The notes: generated by a model not told the origin, from the sequence alone. 64,000 bases of DNA from Nymphaea colorata (GCF_008831285.2 NC_045138.2:19563934-19627933), one strand, 5' to 3'; positions 25,195-37,848 are shown, numbered from the stretch's first letter. Translations and numbers: made by a program.

Positions 25195-26540
25195 TTAGTG
25201 ATATCTTGGATGGAAGGGAATTGAGAATTCGGTGGAACGCAAAGTTGGAAATGAAGAATGTGTGAGGGCTTGGATTGATCGGTGGGGTTTGTGTGTGCAG
25301 TCAAAGGTCTTGATAGGAGATGAATTTGGGGCTATATGGTGAGTGAGCATGCTGGTGGAAGCCAAGGGAAGATATGACCAAGGTCTACCCATCATGGTGC
25401 AAAGAGGCCTAGTCGATACTAGAGGGATGTTTTAAGGTGGAGTGGGAATGGGGTTAATTTGATTGATTCTAGCTCCATATGACAGAGATGTAGAAGAGAT
25501 AATAGAAAAGGCTTGGAAGAAGGTGATGAGGAGGCATGAGGTTCTAGCAAGATCTTACTGGTTTGTATTCCTTGCATGTGGAAAAAAGGCTTCTCACACT
25601 CGATGGACTAAAAAGTTTCGGAACTTGGCTAGCAAATTAGTGCTCCCTCTATGGTATCGAGGAGGAGATTCAGAACCATCTTTTCATGGAGTGCAGGGTG
25701 GCACAGGTGTGGAGTTGGATCGTAAGAAGGTTTGGTGGAAAGCGCATCCCGTGATAAAAGGAGTTATGGAAGAATTGAAAGCTAAGGTCAGAGTAGCTGT
25801 TAAATGACTGAAAATGTGCGGACCATATGCTTCCATATAGTCATTTGGAAGATACGTAGGCAAAAAATATGGTAATAGGAATGTTGGTAGGGAGTGAGCG
25901 GGTGGTTTGAAAGGGAGGTTCCATATTCTAAGTTTCCAAGCTCAGAAATGGGAGGAGGAGGATAAGATGCTGGTGGGCATGTGGCTGAAACGGGGTTGGT
26001 GTGCAGCAAGAAGGAGATTGGAGAACTCGTTGGTGAGGAGTTTTTCGTTCTGTCAATTCGAAGTGGGGAAAGGAAATTGACAGTGGCAGTAAAGATGGAA
26101 AAGAATAGTCAGGAAGGTTGGATGGAGGAGAGAGTTGAGGAGGAAATGGAGCTGCTGAAAATAGGTGTATGCAGGACTAGTGACGGTGCAGAAAGTATCC
26201 ACATTGTTTCAAATAATAGAGGATGGGGCGTAGGTAAAGGAGTTACTAGAAAGGAGAAGGCCTTGGGACAGCCCATGGTTGGTGATTAGGAAGATGGGAG
26301 GAAAGACTCTGATTTCTAATGAAAAGATGAATTGGAAGGTGGGCAGAATGGTGATGAGAGGCAAAGTCATGGATGGAAGGTACGATTTCGGTTAGCTGTG
26401 GATATGGGCAGCAATTGATTGAGCTGCCATGAGATAAATAGGTATTTGAGGGATCTTGATTTGGGGTGGTTTACTAGAATGAAACAGCCGGTGTCTGATT
26501 GGGTAATCTTTAGTTCCTTATTCTTTTGTACAAAATATAT
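25195..26540 (+). pseudogene. LINE C-terminal relic with zf-RVT motif
   Basis: At about 25600-25720 one frame reads TLDGLKSFGTWLAN, a stop, then CSLYGIEEEIQNHLFMEC and QVWSWI. This is the pattern of the zinc-binding zf-RVT region at the end of plant LINE reverse transcriptases (C-L-C...HLF--C). Downstream DNA to about 26540 is GA-rich and open in several short frames (25463-25807, 25981-26289), as expected for the decayed 3' part of such an element. The element is broken by stops. Its ends are uncertain. Confidence 0.6.
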
Positions 26541-27080
26541 GTTTTTTGCCGATTAGTAAAGGTGAAGAGTCTTAACTCCTAAGAAAGGTTTCCTTAGGAG
26601 TTATAGTAGTAGGGAATGTGCCCAGGAATAGCAGACCCCTTCCTTTAAGCAGTAGCAACTGCTATTGTAGTCAGAAAAGCATTGTGCAATTCGTGGGCAC
26701 CACAACAATGGACTTTATTTGAAATGTATAAGCACCAAAACCATATCTTCAGTTATCAGAATGTAAATCCAATTCACGCGTTAAGGGCGAGCAATACTGA
26801 CGTCCATAATTTTGATAATTTAAGACTGCAAAAGAAACTACAATCGCGTAGGACCAACTACATCACATGATAGCCACCCCGGCTCAAATGATTGACAAAA
26901 TGAAACAACAACCTAGGACATATGTATTTATATGCCTAACTGAAACAAAATTACATGACTAACAAAACAGAGAAAAACAACTTTTATTACTTCTCTGACC
27001 CTTATTTAGCAAGAAACTTCAATAGGACACGCATTCGTCTCAACAAGTGGCAACTCTATCAGTTTGTTTGGCATTGCATT

Positions 27081-30000
27081 TTAGAAGGTTGAGACTTCAT
27101 AAGTGGTAGCAGTAGCTGCACTAATTGAAGCTTCATAAGCAGTAGCAGCATTAATTGAAGCTTCATAAGCAGTAACAGTAGCTGCACCAGCAATGGTTGA
27201 AGCTTCATAAGCAGTTGCAGATGCAGTAGTAGCAGAAGTAGTAGTTGCACTAGCTATGGTTGAAGCTTCATAAGCAGTAGCAGTAGCAGTAGAGGCACCA
27301 GCAACCATTGAAGCTTCATAAGCAGTAGCTGCAGCAGTAACGGCAGTAGCAGTAGCAATTTTATTGGTGGCAGTAGCGGCGGGATGGTTTGGAACGAGCT
27401 GGGCACCGCAGCACTGGAGGAGGAGGTACCTCTCCATGTTCTTTTTGCACTGAGGGCAGGGGATGCAGTGAACAGTGCTGCTGCTGGGGAGCACGAGCTT
27501 GACGCAGTGGTCGGCGGTCCTGTGAAGGACGTAGCCGGCCTGGAACGCGCCGATAAAGCCTTTTTCGAGGATCTTGTCCTTCCAAGAGTGGTAGTTGTCG
27601 AGGACGAGAGTGAAGGCATGACCCTCATTCACGAACATCTCATGGTCGCCCCTAGAAAGGAGCCCGCACCCACGGGCACTGTTGCCGTAGGTAAGGAGGC
27701 TGATCACCTCCTGCTGGATCTTGTCCATCTCAAACCCCATCTGGATTTGCATGAGAGAGTGCAACATGCTTTCGAGGCGCATCCAGAAGAAGCTGATGGA
27801 CTCGAAGGACCATACGTCACTGATTTTCTCCGTCCGCACCGTGTCGATGATCTTCTTGATGGAAGCCCCTGGGTGAGCCTTCCCCACGTATACCATCTCT
27901 GTGCTCACCCCTGCGTTCTTCGTGATCTTCTTCATATTGCTTGTGAATGACCTGATCCAGTCAATGTCCTCTCCCCCATAAAGGCATATCTGCTTCTTCT
28001 CCGAGATCTGCAAGAATGAAATGTCTTGCTATTTTAAAACTAAATCTCCTCCCATTTAGCTTGAATCTACCAAATTTAGTTATGAATGTTTGTGAGATTA
28101 TCTTTTGTACTTCCAATTTCTGCGAATCCCAATTTTTTTAGACTACTACTAGTGCTGAAATTGACCACTTTAATTTGTCTACAGACAAAAAAAAAATTGA
28201 AATTGGACTCATACCCATGAGGAGAGAACAGGGTCAATGTCTTTGCAGACAAAATGGAGCCTCCAGCTCTCCGCCCTCCAAAGTGATTCCTCTCTTTCAG
28301 TTGAAAAAGGGTAGGCATGCACACCCCATATGTTGATCATATACAGCGCATTTGGATTGGTGACCTTTCCCTGCCCATCCAAAGCTACCAATATGGCTTT
28401 CTTGCTAAATCTCCATTCATTGCGTACGTACTTCACAAAGGCAGATCTCGGGTGTGGCGGTGGGTAGGCTGTCAGCCACGGCATTTCAGCTGCCACCTGC
28501 AATATCTCCTTCAATTGATTTTCGCCATTAATGAGGTCATTGACCGGCTCCATGATTGGAACCCAAACTATTTCAAACATGTTCTGTTGGCAGTGGTTAC
28601 TATGGGTTTGTTGGAGAGCGTTGAGAATAGTCAGGTGCTCCTTCACCGTGATTTGCAAGTCTGAGAACAGTAAAAGCACAGCCTTCCGGCGCAACACCTC
28701 CACATGCACCTGGAAAAAATGGGGCATCAAAGCAGAAATTGTGATGTTAGATTGCTTTCTGTACAAGAGGCACAAAGCAGATTCAATAATTAGAAAGACA
28801 TCGATCATGCATGAAGCACAGATGAAGAAAGACAGGATGCATGGCATTTAAGTACAAATGACAGAATCATGGCACTGAATCTATTTAAAGGAAATAATTA
28901 TTCACTTCATATGTAACAACAGGACCAAATTAAAATTCGAGGTAGTTAGGGAGTTTATACTTCTTTAAGCTAAAGGATTTTTCTAGAGAAGTAAGCAGGT
29001 ATTTACCAATTAAGGTTATGAAAGTCGTTTTCTCGATAATGTCTTTGCTTTGAAGGTTGTAAGAAATGTACTTTCGCTTTGGCGTGCATTGATTTTGTCT
29101 AGAATGTCTTTACAAATGATTCACAATGCTAAAGCACAGCACCGAAGACAAAACACCGACCTTCTTGTCAAGGGAACGCCGGATGAAGGGGTAGTCATCC
29201 TTGGAAGGGAAAATTGTCCTCAGAATCTTCATGTTATCAACATGGATTGTTAGGAAGAGTTGCTGAAGTATTCTGTAGGCTTCTATTGACTTCTTCTCCT
29301 CTGCAGAAATCATTCATCATCGGATAAGTGGTAGACATGTTATCCATGGTGGCAAGAATCAGTAAAACATGTCACCACTCCTGTAATGTATTACACTTTT
29401 CCATACATACCTATGATCTGCAGGCACATCTCCAGTTGCTTTTTTAGGTGACCGTGGATGTTCTTCACCTTGTAAGCCAAGCTAGAAATCTCCCAAGCCT
29501 CAGATGTTGAAACGAGATGCCTGCATGGTGAGAGATGCTAAAAAAAGGCAACATTCTGCTCTCAAATTTACCCTTAATTTTATCTTTCTTCTTTTTCAAT
29601 TTGGAGATCAAATTGTCAATAAGTTGCTTCAAGTTCTAAAATTAAATATACGAAGAGAAACTGATCACAAGTGCTTTCTCTTCTAGGAGTGTGGAAAATA
29701 TGAAAGGAAATAACATGATGAACTGGTGCAGTATTTAACAGTACAGTAAAATTGTTTGGATATGATAGATCAAAATGATCAATGATCGTAAAATTATTCA
29801 AATTGAAAAAGTAAACGATGAAACAAACGAACTTCAATAAATCATGTTTTGCTTCTTGTGCAGTTGGTGGCACCACTATGTTTTGGAATATTGGTCGAAC
29901 CAACTACATATTCATGCTTTCTTAAAATGGTAGTGATCGAAGCCATAAATATTTTCTTCTTTTCCTGCCTTGTCGACTTAGAAAAATCAGAAGCATGTTG

Positions 30001-32109
30001 CCTTAGCACATTAGATTAGAGTAATCTACGAACATAGTGATGGTGCTGATGGGGATACACGACTTGCATTTATATCCCGGTCTGTCAGCAGGGGCGGAGC
30101 CAGAAAATGCCGGCTAAGGGGCGGTAGGTATAAGATTTTTAAAACTTTAAGTGGTACCAATATGTAAATGAAAAAATTGCTGGAAAATATCAAGATAAAA
30201 TAAATTTTTTGGGGGTTTCGAGTGGGCAATTGCCCACATGTAGCCCACACATGCCTCCCCCCTGTCTGTCAGACTGGTCCTTCAAAAACATATATAGATA
30301 GTTACCCGTGGTTCACGCTAATCAGACCAACAACCTGCGCCGACGATGTTACCGCACTTTTGATGATCCAATAGACCGCGGTTGGAATACAAGACAGAGC
30401 TTCGACCATTGCAGGCACTTCCATGGAGATATAGTTTACCGGCAGCTCACTGAACGCAATTATGCACCTTGTAAGCTCCAGCATTTCCTTGATCAAGTTG
30501 TCTAAAGCATCAAACTTTGGCTTCAGCGCGTGAACATGTCGTAGTAGTTCGGGCATCCGCTTGAGGAGTCCTACAGACTTGGCCAGGGGATTGACTGTAC
30601 AGATCTGGCCAGTGAGCCAGAACTCTCCATAACTCATGGCAAAGGCAGCCAGAATTAGTACGACCTTTCCCTCCCAAGGATAGACACTCAGTATCGGGCC
30701 ACTGAGCAGTCCCAACGTTGTCGCGTGCGAGTCGGTGCCTCCCGTGCACTTGCATGTTATCTTCAGACATGCAAAAAATCAACAGCGGTATCAAACTACA
30801 CTGGCAATTTTGGGAGAAATTAAATTATGGCCTGTTATGTTAAGAGATCGAAAGCACCCTGGGTGTTGAACTGCTGACTTCTTCAATTTAAAGGTCTTAG
30901 GTCCAAGCCCTTTTATATTAGAGATCTGCTGAACTGCTGCTGGTTATGTTCTACTGTTTGTACTTCAAGAGGGCTGCTTTTCTTAGTTCAAATGTTCTTG
31001 AAGAAAAGAAGCAAAGAGAAGATTTTAAACTGTGACTCAAACAGCTTTTGCCTACACTTTAAATTGATCTCAATCGATGTTTTAAAAATGAAAAAGTCTG
31101 TATGTTAAACTATGTGATCGAATTAAAACTTGGGTATGATTTTCAACACTTTAATTCTGCCCTTGAGATTGGGGAAAAAAAAAATGAAATGAACTGTAAA
31201 TATGCGCACAGGTCGTGGTTTCGTAGAACTATACCTCGCAACTAATCTGCTGGATGACGTAAGACACTCCACCCAGAGCATCAAGGTCTATGGAATCATC
31301 ATGAGCGTTGCTTTCTTCGGTAACGATAGATTGGAAAGTAGTAGCCTGCACATATGGCAACGGCAAATGCTTTCTGTGTTATGGTTAAGTGACACAGATC
31401 AGCAGTATAAGCAGCAAGCAGCAGCAGAAGAGGTAAATAATGTAGTTCAAATCATTGAACCAAATACCATGTCTAATAACTAATAAGCTTGAACATGTGT
31501 TATTAGGAAGGAAAGGGTACTTAAAAGGCTGGTTCTTTCAAGCAACTCTCCAGAAATAGATCAGAGAGTGTTCGATCGAGTGAGAAGTGCTCAGATTTCC
31601 ATGGAAAGCCGATGTATGAGAGACATGCATGAATGAATAAGAAATTCTGCTGTTAATAGTAAGAGGTGTCTTTCTAATAGCTGAGATGTCTAGAATTCTA
31701 CTATGCTATTAGCAGGGGCGGAGCGACGGGGGGGGGCGCCTAGGCCATGGCCTGCACCCTGGTTAACGAAAAAAAAAAACTTTTACATTAAAAAAAATAT
31801 TATTTTTTAATCATTCTATGTATTTTTTAAATTTAAATTCAGTTTAGCCCTACCCGAATCTAGAGGTTGGACTGCTCCGCCACTGGCTATTAGTACACTA
31901 CCAATGAAGTTGAGATGTCTTACCAGTACAGTAGAAGAAGCGTGGCGAAAGATCTGTTCGATGACACTCATGACAGGCTTGACGTCGAACGCCCGGCCGT
32001 TTGGCTTGTGGGTGTCCAGTAGGTTCTTCATGAGGACTGTATCGTCAACAGAAGCTGCAAATGGAGGCGGGCTACAATTGAACGTCAAAGGCATCTTCAG
32101 GGGTTCCAT
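27081..32109 (-). CDS. SEO: Sieve element occlusion (SEO) protein with Ala/Thr repeat tail, 807 aa
   Basis: SEO proteins build the P-protein filaments of phloem sieve elements and can plug sieve plates. Exons, in transcription order: 32109-31924, 31345-31235, 30760-30306, 29520-29411, 29300-29161, 28709-28215 and 28007-27081. All borders fit GT-AG and the phases join to 807 residues. SEO N-terminal domain, about 15-300: DDTVLMKNLLDTHKPNGR, CKCTGGTDSHATTL, KVVLILAAFAMSYGEFWL, NPLAKSVGLLKRMP, LKPKFDALDNLIKEM, IPTAVYWIIKSAV, STSEAWEISSLAYKV. Middle thioredoxin-like part, about 335-500: RRKAVLLLFSDL, VWVPI. SEO C-terminal domain, about 500-700: ICLYGGEDIDWIRSFT, GCGLLSRG, CIPCPQCKKNMERY, LQCCG. 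After about residue 706 there is a tail of some 100 residues with repeated AYEAS. Introns hold hAT-like MITEs at 30089 and 31713. The ATG at 32109 was chosen from homology; an upstream ATG (32206) is out of frame. The promoter module near 33.6 kb implies a leader intron. Confidence 0.92.
27090..27350 (-). repeat. Coding tandem repeat: AYEAS units in the SEO C-terminal tail
   Basis: Six or seven units begin with gaagcttcataagcagt on the plus strand (27124, 27154, 27199, 27262 and 27310, with a variant at 27092), separated by variable Ala/Thr/Ser-coding spacers of 15-50 bp. On the coding strand each gives TAYEAS followed by I, T, M or V. All units stay in frame, so copy-number change has kept the reading frame open. 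Confidence 0.85.
30089..30264. mobile_element. hAT-like MITE, 176 bp, in SEO intron
   Basis: The ends are caggggcggagcc and its imperfect inverse ggctcccccctg-like right end (gcctcccccctg). They are flanked by a perfect 8-bp duplication, tctgtcag (30081-30088 and 30265-30272). It has no coding capacity. It lies in the intron between SEO exons at 30306 and 29520. Confidence 0.85.
31713..31885. mobile_element. hAT-like MITE, 173 bp, in SEO intron
   Basis: Terminal inverted repeats caggggcggagc and gctccgccactg are flanked by a perfect 8-bp duplication, gctattag (31705-31712 and 31886-31893). It has no coding capacity. It lies in the first coding intron of the SEO gene, 39 bp from the splice donor at 31923. 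Confidence 0.9.
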
Positions 32110-32579
32110 TCTCTTGACTGATCACCGGCACGTCTTGATCAATGAGCTCTGAGAAAACACTCGTAAGGCACAAGATATGTGGTGATGCCTGGTTCAGTGA
32201 AGCCATGCTTGGTAAGAAGCTTTTATGACGGGATGAAAAAGGTGAATCAAGAATGCTTATTATCATCCTCGGTATGGTTATCTGGTCGCATTTTCAAGAG
32301 TGCATGCTGATTTCCTCTACGTTCAAAATTTAGGAGAGACTTAACAATATAATGGTGTGACGTATGAAAAATTAAATAACAAAGAAAAATATATAAATAT
32401 ATGACGTGAACCTATTTACGAGGCATCCAAGCATGCAAAAAGTGAGGTAACGGAGAAATAAGTAACATGAGCCAGGACTTTCAGTTAGTAAAGGAAGGGA
32501 GGACACCCCCCGCATGCTTTTATTGGAAGCAACAGGGTAATTTAGCGTGTCGATGAAAAGGATGACAGGTCAGGCAAGT

Positions 32580-32958
32580 AGAGCTGTACAACAATTAGTC
32601 GAACCAACTGAGAACTCCATTCAAACTCGTTTATTTAAGCTTGAAATGAGTCAAGCTCGAACTTATAAATGAGCCGTTTTCTAATTACATGAAATAAACT
32701 CGAATAAACTTGTTTAAGTTATGTTAAACTCGACTCGATTATACGTGAGTAAGAACCTTTAAAGCTAGGCAAGGAATCAGTGATGTTGGGAGTTGGTCAA
32801 CGAGCTTAAATAAAGTCGAGCTCGAGCTGAGACCTGGTCTACTGAGTCAAGCTCAAAGCATATTTTGTACAAGTACTCAAGCTCGAGCTAAGCAAAATGT
32901 GAGTCTAGTCGAGTTAAGCTGACCAAGTTTGAGTTTGAGTAGACTCATGTACAACCCT
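32580..32958. repeat. Inverted-repeat element rich in GTCGAGCTCGAG words
   Basis: The left end agagctgtacaacaatt and the right end catgtacaaccct are roughly inverted. The interior is full of ctcgag, gagctcgag and gactcga words. This composition is typical of a common plant MITE type ending in GGGCTGTACA. No target duplication could be fixed. It would lie in the SEO leader intron. Confidence 0.5.
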
Positions 32959-33344
32959 GCAATATTAGAGAAAGTTGGACCATGCATGCGTGTGTGTATA
33001 TATATATATATAAGCCTTTGAGTGATCACGACCTCCGCACCACCCGTTGTGTATCAAACATTTTCGATGGAGTAATCTCGTATCAAAGACTGGCAGTGGA
33101 TGCATTAATTAATTTCGTATATATTTTCCACAAAACATCTCTTGGCGTATTAGAAAACACAAACAGATGGTCGATTAATTTCTGGTTTTTGCTCGTTCTA
33201 CACACATGATGTTTGCAACTGAGAGCGCTCAAAACATCATGGGTTGCAATAATACTAGCAACTAGCAGACGTTAGCTAGTCTGGTAACTGGGGAGAAGAG
33301 TGAGGCGTCAATTCTTCTCTTGCTTACCCGAAACTAACTAGCAA

Positions 33345-33490
33345 GGAAAATGTATTCACATGAGCAGTATATACGAAGAAGCTAGGAAAATGTATTAACA
33401 TGAGCAATATATACGAAGAAGCTAGCAACTCACCGGACTGATGGATTAAGAGATGGAAGAACTCACCGGACTGATGGATTCAGAGATGGA
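33345..33490. repeat. Two nested tandem duplications in the SEO leader
   Basis: A segment containing ggaaaatgtattcacatgag and tatatacgaagaagctag occurs twice (33350 and 33384). A segment reading aactcaccggactgatgg then gatggaag also occurs twice (33426 and 33461). The second duplication copies the leader-intron donor (GTGAGTT on the minus strand), giving two candidate donors. Confidence 0.75.
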
Positions 33491-33760
33491 AGAAGGAGAA
33501 GAGAGTGGGAAGGCCTGAGAACTAGAAGGTATACTCGAGTTAGGATGGCAAAAATGAGGAGAACTCTGGCTTCCTTTATAGGCGCGAGCAAGCGCGTGAG
33601 GGCTCAGCACTGGTCACCTCTTCGTGTGCATTAATGGATCAGGGAAAGTATAAATTGGCATTAATGTGATGGCTCAACTGCATCCTGGAATTTTAGCAAA
33701 CAAGACTTCCAAGTCCATGGGTCGTCGTCATCACACTCACGCCACCAAAGGTGACATCAT
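33486..33760 (-). promoter_or_regulatory. SEO promoter: shared module with paired TGACG-type motif and TATA box
   Basis: Seen from the plus strand: tcacgccaccaaaggtgacatca (33737-33759, with TGACATCA at 33752-33759), then gacttccaagtccatgg (33704-33720), then a block around gtgcattaatgg and agtataaattggcatt (33627-33668), then the minus-strand TATA box (TATAAAGG, complement of 33573-33580). The same order occurs upstream of the genes at 45514 and 57895. The motif pair is a TGA/bZIP-type site. Promoter function and phloem activity are inferred. Confidence 0.6.
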
Positions 33761-34238
33761 TATCATTTTTTTTTTTCGCGTACTCCTAATTACGCAACAG
33801 CCCTGCTTGTCCGAAATTTAATTAAACCAACAAAACTATGTACATACAAAAAATGGTGCCAAGAGAAATTATTAAAAACAAAATTTCTTGTGACTATCAA
33901 GTGGTTTTTAATAACCAGTTGCAACATCGTAAGGGTAAAATCGTTTGGATGTGAATGTACGCAGTCGACCATTAATTAAGAGAGAATACATGACCGGTAA
34001 AGTATTTCCACATCAATGTTTGCTTTGTAAAGAGGTAATTAAAAAAAATCCCAATATATTAGATTACATTACAATTAGACATTGAGCATACTGCGCATTT
34101 AAATATTTCCAACATAAGCCAAATGCGAAGACGGGATTCAGAGGCATAAAGTGTGCATTATTGAACTGGAAGCACCTTTTAATTTTATTTTGAAGGATCT
34201 AATAAGCAAAATCAAGAAACTTAATATTTCTCATTAAT

Positions 34239-34284
34239 GCATGGCAGTTCTTGGTTGTGAGGACCAAACTACAACCAGTAGGGG

Positions 34285-34323
<39 letters not shown>

Positions 34324-34350
34324 GATGCATGGTAGTTCTTGGTTGTGAGA
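34239..34350. repeat. (GA)n microsatellite between two direct copies of a 24-bp sequence
   Basis: The sequence tgcatggcagttcttggttg (34238) recurs as tgcatggtagttcttggttg (34327) on either side of about 18 GA units. From here to 35050 I see no gene. Confidence 0.7.
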
Positions 34351-35029
34351 ATTGTTAGTAAAGAAAATATGAAAGGGGAGCAAATGTCGGCAGCCTGCGT
34401 GTGAAAGGGGGATATACATTTCTTTGGCTCCTGTGCATGACGGCCAAAAGGAAAAAAGTGGTTCAAGTTAGATCTATATCGTGCACAAAAACTTGGAAAC
34501 ATTGTTCGTTTCAACATTGTCGTTTCCGTGAAATATAGCAGTCTTATTTAAACAAGTTAAATCATGTAATGGTGATCAATCAGACACAGAGAGACTTCCG
34601 CGTTCAGACATTGCCTTTTTTGTGGATAGTTATTAAGGATAACTACAGTGGAACTAGTATTTTTTGGATAATGTTGAATGATAATGAGTTAGAAGAGCCT
34701 ACTTGCACCAGAGTTGCGATAAACATACCGAGCTGCATACAGCGGAACTCTAATTAGTGCAAAATTTTCTGTTATACTATATGTAAAATTTTGGTGAAAT
34801 AGTATGTATGTTGCCCCGGTGAGCTAGATCAAACACGTCTCAGTTCAAAACATGTGGACAGTTATGCTCCTGTATTATAAGGGGGGCAGGTTTTACATGC
34901 AATTTAAAACATGCGGAGATCTCACCACCTGGTATTGACATAGCTCCGAACCTTACAGGCAAAAAAACAAAAAAAAAAAAAGACTGAAAGTGGTTCGGTT
35001 TTAGCTCAGGCAGTATGATAATTCTTTGG

Positions 35030-35330
35030 CTCACCTGAAACTCATATGTATGTTAATATCCACTTTTATGATTCATATCCCAAAACAACTAATGGATAAG
35101 AATCTAGCACTTGAAAACTTAATTACCAGTTCTATATATAAATTCTTCACCAATCTCCTGACGCAATCTAAATGAAGAGCAAGGGCAGTAGGACCGCATA
35201 TCCCAAGAATCTCTCCTACTTCGATCACATGATCATGTGCGCCAACAGGGAAGATGATTTCCAGGAACTTTGCAGAACAAAAGTCTAGCTAGGTGAACAC
35301 ATTAATGGCGCGAGTTATAAGCACTGCATG
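35030..35330 (-). repeat. Segment homologous to 53150-53345, with exon-like content
   Basis: Shared words include gatcacatgatcatgtgcgccaacag here and gatcacacgatggtcatgtgctccaacag near 53244, plus a ctcacctg (minus-strand CAGGTGAG) and an attaatggcg motif in the same order. On the minus strand this copy reads FPVGAHDHVIEVGEILGICG, then ALALHLDCVRRLVKNL without a stop, ending near a GT donor. The 53-kb copy keeps only part of this frame. I do not recognise the protein. Confidence 0.45.
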
Positions 35331-35819
35331 AACATACGGAATATTTAATCTATTGCCTGTGACTGTGTGTCTTCACATTATGGGTCCCTTCTGAATGTTG
35401 GCAGCGAGCGATAGATGCCAATGTCCAAGGAAGCATTAAAGATAGCCGGAAGTTGTCAGTGCTATCGATAAAAAAACATTATGAAGTATGGTATACCGAT
35501 GGCCGAGTCAGGATTTTTTAATCGTGTCAGCACTTGCATTGGTGACACAAATTTGATGTGGGTGTTGCATATAATTTTAAAATCACAACAATGTAAGGTT
35601 GAGACATTATCATGTGATTTTTAATGGGCTCATGTGGGCAGTGGCCCACCTTAGCCAGCAAGTATCTCCGCTATTGTGGTATACGGTACTAAAACTGTTG
35701 TCGGTGCAACGCTACTGTGGTATACGGTACTAAACTGTTGTTGGTGCGACTATTATACAGTGTTTTCGGTGATGGGTTTTAAATATTTTGTCATTCGATA
35801 ATATTTGGCACGTGGATGA

Positions 35820-35927
<108 letters not shown>

Positions 35928-36257
35928 AACTGTCTCTACAGTCGGATGTTTATTTTTTTTATTTTGTGTTGTTAAAAACTGTCATAAAAAGATGCATTTA
36001 CAACAACTAATTACTTGAGTATAGTTTTTACCGATGGAAATAACTAGTGGTAGTTGGTAGGAGGGGAGGGGTGCAGCTTTGGCTTCTTTAGGGTATCCCT
36101 CCTCATCCCCCCGCAAATGAAGGGTGTCAAACACATGAATAGTGTGTTTGTCCCCCAAACTGGGCTCGGTGCATGCTAAGTCTTGTACTATTAGCACATA
36201 GTTGGTGCCAGGACAAGAAGTAGATTTGTTTGTGATTTTGAGGCAATTAATTGCACC

Positions 36258-36436
36258 TAGTGATGGAGCTAGAAATTTTGTGTTAAGGAGCACTGATAAT
36301 TAATTTAAATATGAAACTTGAAGGGACACTATATACAAATGAGTGAACATTACTCAAATTTAAATATGTAAATATAACAAGTTGTATGAGCTGATATGCA
36401 TAATTGCAGACACAAGCTCAAATGCCTCCACCACTG
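36258..36436. mobile_element. hAT-like MITE, 179 bp
   Basis: It starts tagtgatggagctag and ends gcctccaccactg, an imperfect inverse. The flanks are attgcacc (36250-36257) and attgcatc (36437-36444), an 8-bp duplication with one mismatch. No coding capacity. Confidence 0.7.
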
Positions 36437-36439
36437 ATT

Positions 36440-37540
36440 GCATCGACTTTGCTGCTTGTCCACAATGCAAAACCCCAAAGCTGTTTTGCTTCGGTTTGTA
36501 CAGAAGTAGGTGCTCATGGGAATCGAATCAAGCGGCTGACATCTGACTAGTTGCTGCCTGGCCGGATCTGTTCTGCCAAACCCCTTGTACCAAAGCAAAG
36601 GGACGTTAAAGATTATATTGTTATCACTATACTTTTGATTGACATAAAAAATATGTTGAATTTACATATGACTGTTCCTTATATAGCTTCTAAAACCTGC
36701 CACCAAAATTTACTTGAAGAGCCAGATTTTCCTCATTCGCAACATTCCTGTTTGTATTGCAGAAAGACTGCATGTTTGTACCAAAAGCTCTTGAATGACT
36801 TCGCAAAGAAGAAAAGCTCCTTCCATAGAGCGGCAACAAAGTACAAAGTAGATGTAATCCTAGATGATGCCATTTGATGTCAACACGAAGGGGGGAAAAA
36901 AGAAAAGGACAAAAATGTCCCTCAGCTGACAAAGGATTTTTTTTTTTTTTTAAACATCCCATAATGATAAAAGGGAAAAGTGAGGGCAGGGTGGTGGGAG
37001 GTGGCCATCTTTTTTAAAAAGAAACGTCTTTTATAGTCTTTTATCAATTTTCAATTTTGTCTCTACAAAAAGTTTTTACTAAGCGTATTTTAATCATTAA
37101 TTATACTGGTGTATGAAATTGGTGCGTATTACCAGGCTCCCTTTTTTTCTTAAATGAAAAAAACAAACAAAAAAAAGGAGGCGTCCCCTCCAACATGGAA
37201 GGAAGGGAGGAGGACTAAAGCTACTGGTCTTTAACAGTCTAATTCTGCAAAAAAGTGTTAAGGTGAAGCAGCAGCAAAGAGGATCGAAGCTAAGACTTAA
37301 GCTCTCATACAAGACACGATGTGCCACCGGACCCTACAAAGGAACAAGAACAAAGAAGAGAACTAATTTCCAATCTAAAAGCTGAAGGGGCGCACCTAAG
37401 CTCCATCTATACCTGAATCTCACTAAAGAATCTATAGAAAAACAAAACTTGAGCTAAAAACTAAACCTGAAGGTGGCATCTTATAATTAGCCTTTCCATA
37501 TTAATAAACCTTGGGATCATATAACACATGGTGGATCTGA
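36440..37540. other. Intergenic DNA without a supported gene
   Basis: Only short unrecognised ORFs, poly-A/T runs (around 36940 and 37145) and purine-rich DNA are visible. Confidence 0.4.
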
Positions 37541-37542
37541 TG

Positions 37543-37675
37543 CAGGGGCGGAGGGAGGTGTGGTTATATGGCATAGCATTCCGAGATACAGGTCACTGTT
37601 CCATGGTAAATTGAGAATTTGTTAACCATATATTTAGTGCTCCATGAAAAAAAATTTCTGGCTCTACCTACCCTG
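37543..37675. mobile_element. hAT-like MITE, 133 bp
   Basis: It starts caggggcggagggagg and ends ctctacctaccctg. A perfect 8-bp duplication, atctgatg (37535-37542 and 37676-37683), flanks it. It is a shorter relative of the elements at 30089 and 31713. Confidence 0.85.
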
Positions 37676-37848
37676 ATCTGATGACTTCATCGTTCACTTC
37701 TGTTCCTGTTATAGATCCTTTATCTTTCCATTTAGTGCTACTTCAAAGGCCAGGCCAATGAGTACAAATGGCATGATTGATACTATGACAGAGAGAAACG
37801 TAACTTTCTCAACGTTCAGAGGATGCGTTCACAAATAACTAAAGCTTG

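Noticed and set aside
27090-27350. CRISPR-like or satellite array
   Set aside because: The repeat is in frame within a coding exon, has variable spacers and encodes the SEO tail. CRISPR arrays are not expected in a plant nucleus.
27254-27950. Open frames antisense to or overlapping the last SEO exon (27384-27950 plus; 27254-27628 and 27059-27250 minus)
   Set aside because: They are shadows of the repeat-rich, GC-biased SEO exon in other frames. They have no recognised domain and lack conserved starts.
28209-28847. A separate 212-aa gene starting at 28847
   Set aside because: It is SEO exon 6 (from 28709) with upstream intron sequence that happens to be open.
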